From DASPKW01 sp038244055 (GTDB lineage: Bacteria; Planctomycetota; Phycisphaerae; Tepidisphaerales; Tepidisphaeraceae), in NCBI GenBank assembly GCA_038244055.1, contig JBBRTW010000241.1:1-10641 (forward strand): DNA of 10,641 bases, read 5' to 3'. The notes below the pieces were generated by a model. That model ran no database searches, was not told the origin of the DNA, and saw nothing but the letters and a program-made list of their open reading frames with translations. Shown here piece after piece: positions 1-5,530 of this stretch (position 1 is its first letter; each line of letters opens with the position of its first letter). Made by a program: the position numbers and the translations under genes.

Positions 1-604
1 CGGCCGGGCGCGGTTTGGAAGTCGGTGATGCCGGACGAATTTTCCCGGGCGCGGCGGCCGCACGCGGCGCGGCCGCTGCCGAATCGCCGGCCACCGCTCC
101 GCCTGTATCGACGGACGTTTCAGAAAGACCCGCCGGCGCGGGCGGGCGCGGTGCAACGGGGGCCGCCGGCGCTTGACCGGCCGGGACGGGCGGACGAGGT
201 GCTGCGGGGCGCGGCGCTGTTCCAGCCGGTACAGGCGCGCCGGGCGGGCGCGGCGCGGGCGGCGCGGTTCGCGCTGCCGGCGCTGCGGCGGACGGCGCTG
301 CCCCGGCCGGCCGGGGCGCGCCAGTCACCGGACGTGCTGCTGACGATGTCGGCCGAGGCGCTGACGACGCAGGCCGAGGCGCGGATGATCCTCCCTGCGG
401 CGCGGCCGATGCCGGCCTAAGCCCACTGCCCGCGCGCGGCACCGGCGCTTTCGCGGCGGGCTGCGGCGGCGCGGGAGCTACCGGCGCGGGTTCGTGCGCA
501 TGCGCCTCCATCCCGGAGCCCTCGGGATGCTCCTCGACATGGAATCCACCAGCCAGCGCCGCCAGGGCATCGGCCATTTCGTTCTTCTTCTGCTCGTCGG
601 ACAT
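1..604 (-). CDS. Ala/Pro-rich disordered protein, 5' part (runs off left edge)
   Basis: An open frame without stop runs from ATG at 604 to the window edge, giving about 201 residues. The N-terminus (MSDEQKKNEMADALAALAGG) looks like a short charged helix. After about residue 40 the protein is almost entirely Ala, Pro, Arg, Ser and Gly, with recurring units of the type SSAPRP, TGAPRP and PPAPRP, so it should be intrinsically disordered. There is no signal peptide and no membrane span in the visible part. GAGGTG lies 5 nt before the ATG and supports this start over the GTG at 620. I do not recognise a family. The very high GC of 1-480 creates long open frames on the other strand, which I read as shadows. 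It diverges from the MEMO-like gene with 119 nt between start codons. A folded domain may follow beyond the edge. Confidence 0.72.
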   Translation of the reverse strand, partial: MSDEQKKNEMADALAALAGGFHVEEHPEGSGMEAHAHEPAPVAPAPPQPAAKAPVPRAGSGLRPASAAPQGGSSAPRPASSAPRPTSSAARPVTGAPRPAGAAPSAAAPAARTAPPAPRPPGAPVPAGTAPRPAAPRPPVPAGQAPAAPVAPRPPAPAGLSETSVDTGGAVAGDSAAAAPRAAAAPGKIRPASPTSKPRPA

Positions 605-686
605 TCGGCACCTCGGTCACAATCGGTTCAAGTTCGCCGACTTATCGGACATTCTCACCTTTCGGCTGTCGCAGGCGCATTTCGCG

Positions 687-716
687 TTGTCGGCACGGCT
701 GCCCTCTCATTATAGT
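687..716 (+). promoter_or_regulatory. candidate promoter of the MEMO-like gene; opposite-strand -10 overlaps
   Basis: TTGTCG (687-692) and TATAGT (711-716) are separated by 18 nt. A transcript starting about 7 nt after the -10 would begin at the ATG at 724 itself, which would make it leaderless. On the minus strand the overlapping bases 714-709 read TATAAT exactly, so the site could also serve the divergent gene starting at 604, with a leader of about 100 nt. The -35 match is weak; this is inference from sequence only. Confidence 0.35.
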
Positions 717-723
717 GGAACGC

Positions 724-1653
724 ATGTCCGGGCCAAAGCCCCTATCGGCGCCCGCGACGGCGCATTCCCGGCCGCCAGCCGTGGCAGGTCTGTTTTACCC
801 GGACGATCCCGAATCGTGCCGGAGCCTCGCCCGGCAGTTTGTGGATGGCGCTCCAGTCGATCCGGAGCCGGCCGGGAGGCGTTGGATCGGTGGCATCGTG
901 CCGCATGCCGGCTGGGTTTGTTCGGGCGCGATCGCCGGTCAGACCATCGCGGCTATCCGCCGGTCGTGGATTTCGGCTGATGCGAAAGAGCCGGAGCTGA
1001 TCGTGGTTTTCGGCGCGGTTCACTCCGCGATGCCGATCGAGATCGCCGCGCTGGATTCGCATTCGGCGTGGGAGGTTCCCGGCGGAGAGTCGGCCGTGTC
1101 GGAAGAAGTGCGGCGCTATTTGAGCGAGGGCGCGTGGTTTGGCATCGACGACCGGTTTCATGCCCGCGAGCATGCGGTGGAAGTGGAGTTGCCGCTGATC
1201 CAGCATGCCTGGCCGGGCGCGGCGATTTTGCCGGTGGAAGTGCCGGTCATCGAGATGGCCGGCCGGATCGGCATCGAGACGTTTGGGCGCATCGCGGCAT
1301 CGGGCCTGCGGGCGATCTATCTCGCCAGCAGCGACCTGACCCACTACGGCCCGGCGTACGGATTCACGCCGGCCGGGATCGGGCCCGAAGCGCTGGCCTG
1401 GGCGAAGGACAACGATCGGAAACTGCTGGAGATTGTGACGGATATGCGGTTTGAATCGGTTGTGCCGGAGGTTTGGCGGCACAACAACGCCTGTGGAGGC
1501 GGAGCGATTGCAGCGATGCTTGCGGCCTGCGGCCAGTCGGGTGCTAATACGGGCCGCGTGTTGCGTCACGCCAACAGCAGCGAGACGCTGGCCGGCATCG
1601 CGCGAAAGTCGGATGAAAGCGCCGTGGGCTATGCGTCGGTCGTGGTGGGGTGA
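724..1653 (+). CDS. MEMO family / AmmeMemoRadiSam system protein B-like
   Basis: A 309-aa protein with the family's order of motifs. The N-terminus has PAVAGLFYP (about residues 19-27). The three residues that correspond to the metal-site-like His, His, Cys of human MEMO1 are visible: PHAGW (His61), GAVHS (His100) and NACGGG (Cys257). Between them are EHAVEVELPLIQ and the SSDLTHYG strand, both typical of the family. The end, SAVGYASVVV, is also as expected, so it looks complete. MEMO proteins share the fold of class III extradiol dioxygenases; the biochemical role of bacterial members is not settled. They often lie beside an AMMECR1-domain protein and a radical SAM protein, but neither is in this window. 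ATG 724 is preferred over the in-frame GTG at 715 because a -10-like TATAGT covers 711-716. There is no good Shine-Dalgarno. I am sure of the family, not of the function. Confidence 0.9.
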   Translation: MSGPKPLSAPATAHSRPPAVAGLFYPDDPESCRSLARQFVDGAPVDPEPAGRRWIGGIVPHAGWVCSGAIAGQTIAAIRRSWISADAKEPELIVVFGAVHSAMPIEIAALDSHSAWEVPGGESAVSEEVRRYLSEGAWFGIDDRFHAREHAVEVELPLIQHAWPGAAILPVEVPVIEMAGRIGIETFGRIAASGLRAIYLASSDLTHYGPAYGFTPAGIGPEALAWAKDNDRKLLEIVTDMRFESVVPEVWRHNNACGGGAIAAMLAACGQSGANTGRVLRHANSSETLAGIARKSDESAVGYASVVVG

Positions 1654-1974
1654 GTTTATCGGACCCGCCGCGAGCGCGCGCTGTGGCGTGGCGGCAACAT
1701 GAGTGGTTCGGATGTCGCGCCGCGGCGGCGCGGGAGTGAATGGTTGTGGCGTGGAGACAACATCCCGCACAACCGGCCCGATCGGCGCATCGGCCGGGCA
1801 AAAGTTTGACGGAGGATCAGGCCTGAAACGAGGGAAAGCGAAGGATCGATGTTTGTACACGGATGTGGAACAGGTTTTGTTATTGATGGGGCATCTCGCC
1901 CGCTGATTCCGGAAGCCGACGCTCGAAGTAACGCATCGGACGGGGGAAAGCAGCGAGAGTCCATGGGAGCACAC
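1654..1974. other. gene-free stretch between the MEMO-like and coiled-coil genes
   Basis: I see no convincing gene here. The frames open in this stretch have Arg/Ser/Cys-rich translations typical of shadows. It holds a GC-rich hairpin (arms CGCGCCG 1716-1722 and CGGCGCG 1726-1732, 3-nt loop) without a T-tract, and a pair of similar 18-mers listed separately. A weak promoter-like pair for the next gene is TTGTAC (1853-1858) and TGTTAT (1878-1883), with a long 19-nt spacer. The frame of the 89-aa gene stays open back to 1849, but that part is unlike the rest in composition. Confidence 0.5.
1683..1763 (+). repeat. pair of imperfect 18-bp direct repeats
   Basis: GTGGCGTGGCGGCAACAT at 1683-1700 and GTGGCGTGGAGACAACAT at 1746-1763 agree at 16 of 18 positions and start 63 nt apart. 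The GC-rich hairpin at 1716-1732 lies between them. No gene covers either copy. They may be part of a dispersed intergenic element, but no third copy was noticed in this window. Confidence 0.55.
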
Positions 1975-2244
1975 ATGAACGAGCACGAGTTCCAGTCCAA
2001 GCTGGCCGAACTGATGACCGAGATTTCCACTTTGCCTGTCACCGAGCGAAGGAAACTGGAACAACTCGCGGATGAAACGCGAGCCCGCCACGAGCGCCTG
2101 CGGGCGACCGTGAGCAGCCTCCAGGAGAGCCTGGATTATCTGCGCCTGTCGATCAAGTACCTGGTCTTCGATCTCGAAGCCACAAGGCGCGAGAACGGCT
2201 ACCTGCGGAAAATGCTCGAAGAAACCACTGAGGAGAATGATTGA
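1975..2244 (+). CDS. 89-aa coiled-coil protein, likely conserved in planctomycetes
   Basis: The 89 residues are almost all helix-forming and charged. Residues 25-89 have heptad-like spacing of Leu, Ile and Val (KLEQLADETRARHERL, then SLQESLDYLRLSIKYLVFDL and ENGYLRKML), so a coiled coil or helical hairpin is likely. There is no signal peptide, membrane span or Cys. GGAG at 1966-1969 lies 5 nt before ATG 1975; the in-frame ATG at 1963 is an alternative, and the open frame further upstream to 1849 looks non-coding. The block LDYLRLSIKYLVFDLEATRRE resembles short proteins I associate with planctomycete genomes, but I cannot name a family or a function. It appears to be transcribed alone and is followed by a terminator at 2371-2405. 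Such a protein could be an adaptor or a DNA-binding accessory; this is speculation. Confidence 0.85.
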   Translation: MNEHEFQSKLAELMTEISTLPVTERRKLEQLADETRARHERLRATVSSLQESLDYLRLSIKYLVFDLEATRRENGYLRKMLEETTEEND

Positions 2245-2319
2245 GGCGCATGGGCGGGCCGGCCAGCAGAAGAGTCCGGCAGGCTCCATCAAGCGATTCG
2301 ATTTGCAACGATTAAACTG

Positions 2320-2361
2320 AAAAAAAACGCCCCGGGCCGCTCGCCAGAACGGCCCTGGGCG
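2320..2361 (-). terminator. intrinsic terminator reading leftwards
   Basis: Arms CGCCCCGGGCCG (2328-2339) and CGGCCCTGGGCG (2350-2361) pair over 12 positions with one C-T mismatch and a 10-nt loop. Eight A residues (2320-2327) flank the left arm, so on the minus strand the hairpin is followed by eight T. That is the classic form, but no minus-strand gene ends here. It may act as the left half of a bidirectional terminator. Confidence 0.6.
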
Positions 2362-2370
2362 AATAAACAA

Positions 2371-2405
2371 CGGTCGAACACCGGGCGCGGCGTTCGACCG
2401 TTTTT
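2371..2405 (+). terminator. intrinsic terminator after the coiled-coil gene
   Basis: A perfect 9-bp stem, CGGTCGAAC (2371-2379) with GTTCGACCG (2392-2400), encloses a 12-nt loop and is followed by TTTTT (2401-2405). It lies about 130 nt after the stop of the 89-aa gene, leaving a 3' leader that also contains the 2328-2361 hairpin. Confidence 0.75.
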
Positions 2406-2499
2406 CGTTGTTCTGTGACTCGATCGTCCCGCCCGTGCCAGCGACGTTGAAGTAAAACAGAACTCCACTCACGTCCGCCCGTTCTGAAAACGTTCCGGT

Positions 2500-2598
2500 C
2501 CCCTCTCCTGTACTCGGGAGAGGGAAAGGGTGAGGGTCTTCAGGTTGCCCTCGCGAGCCGAAATCGCAGACCCTCACCTCGGCCAATTCCCGAGTACA
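2500..2598. repeat. two-stage palindromic intergenic element
   Basis: Outer arms TGTACTCGGGA (2509-2519) and TCCCGAGTACA (2588-2598), and inner arms GGTGAGGGTCT (2529-2539) and AGACCCTCACC (2568-2578), are both perfect over 11 bp. The two unpaired strands between them are each 9 nt, so the whole folds as one symmetric hairpin with a 28-nt tip. A smaller hairpin, CCCTCTCC (2501-2508) with GGAGAGGG (2517-2524), competes with it. Bases 2500-2523 recur exactly at 10097-10120. The form is that of a REP- or MITE-like element. Confidence 0.75.
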
Positions 2599-2614
2599 AG
2601 TGACGGAGGCGCGA

Positions 2615-2620
2615 TAGAAT
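2615..2620 (+). promoter_or_regulatory. candidate -10 of the transglutaminase-like gene
   Basis: TAGAAT matches the -10 consensus at 5 of 6 positions and ends 6 nt before the GTG at 2627, so the transcript could start at the start codon. No good -35 is seen; 2588-2598 is the outer arm of the palindromic element. The same bases hold a tiny ATG-to-TGA frame (2619-2630) that overlaps the GTG. Confidence 0.35.
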
Positions 2621-2626
2621 GAGCTT

Positions 2627-3613
2627 GTGACTTCGCGCAGATCACTTCCGCCGGTCAGCTTCCGTATTCGCCGAATCGTTCTACTGATTGGAATCGGCCT
2701 CGCAATCACCGCGCTGGCCTTCTGGATTCGCTCCAGCCTCATCCCCATTCAAACTGTCCATTGGGATCGAGCCCCCGCCGGCAATTCCTTCAAAATCATC
2801 GACACGCCTGTCCCGGCCAATTCAACATCCCGCCCCATTCGCCGCGCTGATACCTTCGCCCATTGGGTGCTCGACATCGAATCCAAGGCCGATCCCGTGC
2901 CGCCCGCTCGCTACGAACTGCTCGATTCAATCATCGCCGATGCCACCGCCCGCCTCGCCTTCGCTCCTGCCGACATCTGGCGCCGATCTGAGCACGAGCG
3001 AATTCTGAACGTCTTTAAGACCATCGATCAAGTCCTCACCGATCACGGCGTTCTCTATCCTCCCGGCGATTTCGATGTCCCCTCCCTCCGCCTGGGCCTT
3101 TGCGATCAATCGCTCGATGGCGACGTGCTCCGCCGCATACTCCGCGTCAGCTACAACGCCCGTCGCCGCGACTGGGCGGCCAACCACATGGGCCAACCCT
3201 TCCACATCATGGATTGCGACATCGCCAGCCTCGTCTACCTCGGTGTCGGCGATGCCCTGGGCATCGAGCTTCATCTGGTCGATCTCCCCGACCATATGTT
3301 CGTGCGCTTCATCCTGGGCGATGGCTCGCACATCAACTGGGATACCAACGATGCCTCCTCCCCCACCGATGATGATTTCGCGCGCGACTTCGATATCTCA
3401 AAATCGCAGGTTGAATCGCGGGCCTATCTGGCGACCCTGACGCGCGAGCAGGCGCGGGGATATATCTATTCGATGCGTGCGGCGAACTGGGAGCAAAAGC
3501 GCGAACTGGGAAAGGCGATCGCCGATCTGCAGCAATCGCTGGCGTTGTATCCACAGTCCCCGCAAACCCGCGCCGCCCTGGCGCGGTTGACGGCAATGCG
3601 CGATCGGCCGTGA
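2627..3613 (+). CDS. membrane-anchored transglutaminase/SirB1-like protein with TPR-like tail
   Basis: A 328-aa protein. Residues 17-36 form one membrane span after a basic N-terminus (RIRRIVLLIGIG), so the rest is probably outside the cytoplasmic membrane. Residues about 180-240 resemble the papain-like fold of transglutaminase/SirB1 proteins: MDCDIASLVYLGVGDALGI supplies a candidate catalytic Cys197, DLPDHMFVRF supplies His223, and INWDTN supplies the third polar residue at about 237-239. Residues 276-325 form a helix pair ending in LGKAIADLQQSLALYPQSP, a TPR-like unit, which is also the usual order in SirB1-like proteins. The substrate is unknown; a peptidase or scaffold role is possible. 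The start is GTG; GGAGG at 2605-2609 is 17 nt away, too far to serve it. The gene converges on the amidohydrolase with a 10-nt gap. Codon choice changes after about 3410 (see findings). Confidence 0.8.
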   Translation: MTSRRSLPPVSFRIRRIVLLIGIGLAITALAFWIRSSLIPIQTVHWDRAPAGNSFKIIDTPVPANSTSRPIRRADTFAHWVLDIESKADPVPPARYELLDSIIADATARLAFAPADIWRRSEHERILNVFKTIDQVLTDHGVLYPPGDFDVPSLRLGLCDQSLDGDVLRRILRVSYNARRRDWAANHMGQPFHIMDCDIASLVYLGVGDALGIELHLVDLPDHMFVRFILGDGSHINWDTNDASSPTDDDFARDFDISKSQVESRAYLATLTREQARGYIYSMRAANWEQKRELGKAIADLQQSLALYPQSPQTRAALARLTAMRDRP

Positions 3614-3623
3614 AATTCCCATG

Positions 3624-5414
3624 CTATTGTGGAAGCTGATCGTAAACGATCTTCCCGCCCAGGTAAGTGCGAAGCACTTTCATGTTCCGCAATTCCTCGG
3701 CCGAGCAGGTCAGCGGGTCGTGATCCACGATGATCAGATCCGCCAGTTTCCCCGCTTCCAGCGATCCGACCAGATGATCCTTGAACAGAATCTTCGCATT
3801 GTTGATCGTGTAGAAGCGGAGAGCCTGCTCGCGCGTCAGCGCTTCTTCCGGGTGCAGCGGCGCATCGGTCCAGCGGGCGTTGCGGGTGGTGCAGGTGTAC
3901 AGGCCGAGGAACGGGTTGTACGGATTGACCGAGCGCAGCGAGCCGATCTTCTGCATGTGGTCGGAGCCGCCGCCGGCATTGCCACCTGCGGCGAAAATCG
4001 ATTTGAGCGGCTGGAACCAGCGCAGCCGCTCGTACCCGAACTGCCCCAGAAGCGTGCGCGTATCGAGCCAGAGCCAGACCGGCTGAATATCGACATTGAC
4101 GCCGAGTTTGGGCAGCATCTCGACGGCCTCCTTGCTCATGAAGTTGGAGTGCGTGATGCAGGGCCGCGTGGGGGCAAGCTGGCCGGGCATTTCCTTGTCG
4201 AGCTGCTGGTAGACATTCAGGAGCGTATGCACCGCGCCATCGCCCACCGAATGGGCCGTGAACTGGAGCTTGGAATTCACGCACTGCCGCACGATCGGCA
4301 GCAGCCGCGCCTCGGGAATAAACAGCACCCCGCGATAGTTCGGATCCGTGATGCCATAAACCGTGGAAACGCCCCACGGCTCGCGCATGTAGGCGCTGCC
4401 GGTCAGCATGCCGCCATCGAGATAGCATTTGATCCCGATGATCTGCAGCATCGGATCGGGCTTGTGCAGCGGATGCTCCCCCACCGCCTTGATCCGGCCA
4501 AGGATCGAATCCATCGTCCCGATCGTGTCGATGTGATGCGAAGCCGACAGCCGGATCGTCAGATCCCCGCGCTCGCGCAGCCGCGCGTAGCGCTCGATCG
4601 CGCCCGGTGAGGCATCGCGGTCGCAGATCGAGGTGAGGCCGACGGAATTGTAATCGTGGAACAATTCGAGCGTCCGCCGCTCGGTGTCGGCCTCGGTCGG
4701 CTTGGGTTCGGGCGATTCGTATTTCACGTAGCGGGAGAGATTGCGGAGGATGCCGGTGGGCTGGCCGGCCGCATCTTTCTCGACCTGGCCCGAGCCGCCA
4801 TCGGTGATTTTGAAATTGGCATCGATTCCCGAGAGCTTGAGGGCCAGGGAGTTGAGCGATGCATCCGGGCCTGTCGAGAAGGTGACGGGATTTTCCGGGG
4901 CGGCCTTGTCGAGCTCGGCGCGGGTGGGGTAGCGCGGGTCCTTGAGCCGCGTGATAAACACCTGACGCACCTGAATCCATTTCCCCGGGCCGAGCACTTT
5001 GGCGCGCTTGGCGATGTAATCGAGAACATCCTCCACCGATTCCATCTCGGGGATGGTGTGGTCGAATTCCGTCATGGCCGCCCCGGGGTGGACGTGGGAA
5101 TCGATCAGGCCGGGGAGGACGGCGCGGCCGTGGAGGTCGATGATTTCGGTTTGCGGGCCGGCAAAGCGGCGGACGTCCTCATTGTCGCCGACGGCCATGA
5201 TCTTCCCCTCATGGATCGCAACGGCCTGAACGATGGAAAAGTCGCCATCGACAGTGATCACTTTGGCATTAAGAAGAATCAGGTCGGGATGAACGAGCGT
5301 GACCGGGTCGATGCTGATGGGACTGCGCCTTGCGCAGCCGAAGCCGACAATCAGCAGCGCAATCGCGATCAGGCGGGAAATGGCGGGGTGTAGAATAGCG
5401 CGGCGTTTGTGCAT
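3624..5414 (-). CDS. amidohydrolase family 3 (YtcJ-like), probably exported lipoprotein
   Basis: A 596-aa metal-dependent hydrolase. It opens with a basic stretch and a hydrophobic segment ending in Cys27 (ALLIVGFGC). The Cys suggests a lipoprotein, although Gly at -3 is not a standard lipobox; a plain signal anchor is the alternative. Then follow the small beta domain (LILLNAKVITVDGD), the metal motif PGLIDSHVHPG (His107, His109), GIKCYLDGG (Lys329, position of the bridging Lys), AHSVGD (His388), ITHSNF (His422) and GGSDHM (Asp485). The C-terminal SLEAGKLADLIIVDHDPL closes the beta domain. All metal ligands are present, so it should be active. The family acts on C-N bonds of formamides, cyclic amides and similar compounds; the substrate cannot be told from sequence. 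ATG 5414 has only GAGG, 11 nt upstream. It diverges from guaA. Confidence 0.92.
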   Translation of the reverse strand: MHKRRAILHPAISRLIAIALLIVGFGCARRSPISIDPVTLVHPDLILLNAKVITVDGDFSIVQAVAIHEGKIMAVGDNEDVRRFAGPQTEIIDLHGRAVLPGLIDSHVHPGAAMTEFDHTIPEMESVEDVLDYIAKRAKVLGPGKWIQVRQVFITRLKDPRYPTRAELDKAAPENPVTFSTGPDASLNSLALKLSGIDANFKITDGGSGQVEKDAAGQPTGILRNLSRYVKYESPEPKPTEADTERRTLELFHDYNSVGLTSICDRDASPGAIERYARLRERGDLTIRLSASHHIDTIGTMDSILGRIKAVGEHPLHKPDPMLQIIGIKCYLDGGMLTGSAYMREPWGVSTVYGITDPNYRGVLFIPEARLLPIVRQCVNSKLQFTAHSVGDGAVHTLLNVYQQLDKEMPGQLAPTRPCITHSNFMSKEAVEMLPKLGVNVDIQPVWLWLDTRTLLGQFGYERLRWFQPLKSIFAAGGNAGGGSDHMQKIGSLRSVNPYNPFLGLYTCTTRNARWTDAPLHPEEALTREQALRFYTINNAKILFKDHLVGSLEAGKLADLIIVDHDPLTCSAEELRNMKVLRTYLGGKIVYDQLPQ

Positions 5415-5439
5415 GATTTGGGCCTCGGGTTGGATATCC

Positions 5440-5470
5440 TCTATATCGCCGAGCCACCTGGTTGTGACAA
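5440..5470 (-). promoter_or_regulatory. candidate promoter of the amidohydrolase gene
   Basis: On the minus strand TTGTCA (5470-5465) matches the -35 consensus at 5 of 6 positions. TATAGA (5445-5440) follows after 19 nt; a shorter-spaced but poorer -10, GATATA (5447-5442), gives 17 nt. The -35 lies inside the palindrome GGTTGTGACAACC, so a protein bound there would block it. Confidence 0.4.
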
Positions 5471-5487
5471 CCCGTGATAACCCAGGT
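5455..5487. promoter_or_regulatory. operator-like nested repeats between divergent genes
   Basis: GGTTGTGACAACC (5460-5472) is a perfect 13-bp palindrome. GTGACAACCC (5464-5473) and GTGATAACCC (5474-5483) are tandem 10-mers with one difference. ACCTGG (5455-5460) and CCAGGT (5482-5487) form an outer inverted pair. The block sits over the candidate amidohydrolase -35 and just upstream of the candidate guaA promoter, as expected for a shared regulator site. It does not look like a PurR box. Confidence 0.45.
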
Positions 5488-5495
5488 CAGCTCCC

Positions 5496-5524
5496 TTTAC
5501 ACCCCGCCTCCTTCGCGATATCAC
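5496..5524 (+). promoter_or_regulatory. candidate guaA promoter
   Basis: TTTACA (5496-5501), 5 of 6 to consensus, and TATCAC (5519-5524), 4 of 6, are 17 nt apart. The predicted transcript start is at 5530-5531, the guaA ATG itself. No Shine-Dalgarno fits in front of that ATG, which agrees with a leaderless message but does not prove it. Confidence 0.4.
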
Positions 5525-5530
5525 TTCGAG

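Noticed and set aside
25..420. 131-codon plus-strand frame rich in Arg/Ala/Pro
   Set aside because: It is antisense to the Ala/Pro-rich gene at 1-604, which has a good ribosome site and a sensible N-terminus.
742..2748. 668-codon open frame on the minus strand
   Set aside because: It runs antisense through the MEMO-like gene, the coiled-coil gene, both terminators and the palindromic element, with Arg/Pro/His-rich composition; a shadow caused by high GC.
3637..3651. GATCGTAAACGATC palindrome as terminator between convergent genes
   Set aside because: Only a 6-bp stem, inside the amidohydrolase coding end, and without a useful T-tract.
3466..4980. 504-codon minus-strand frame overlapping the amidohydrolase
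   Set aside because: It lies in another frame of the same strand; the 596-aa frame carries all amidohydrolase motifs.
3621..5393. Long plus-strand frames (3621-4610 and 4656-5393) antisense to the amidohydrolase
   Set aside because: They mirror the codon phase of the real gene and show no motifs, start signals or domain-like patterns.
5415..5530. Guanine or xanthine riboswitch upstream of guaA
   Set aside because: The space after the candidate promoter is almost nil, and no purine-aptamer core or expression platform is visible.
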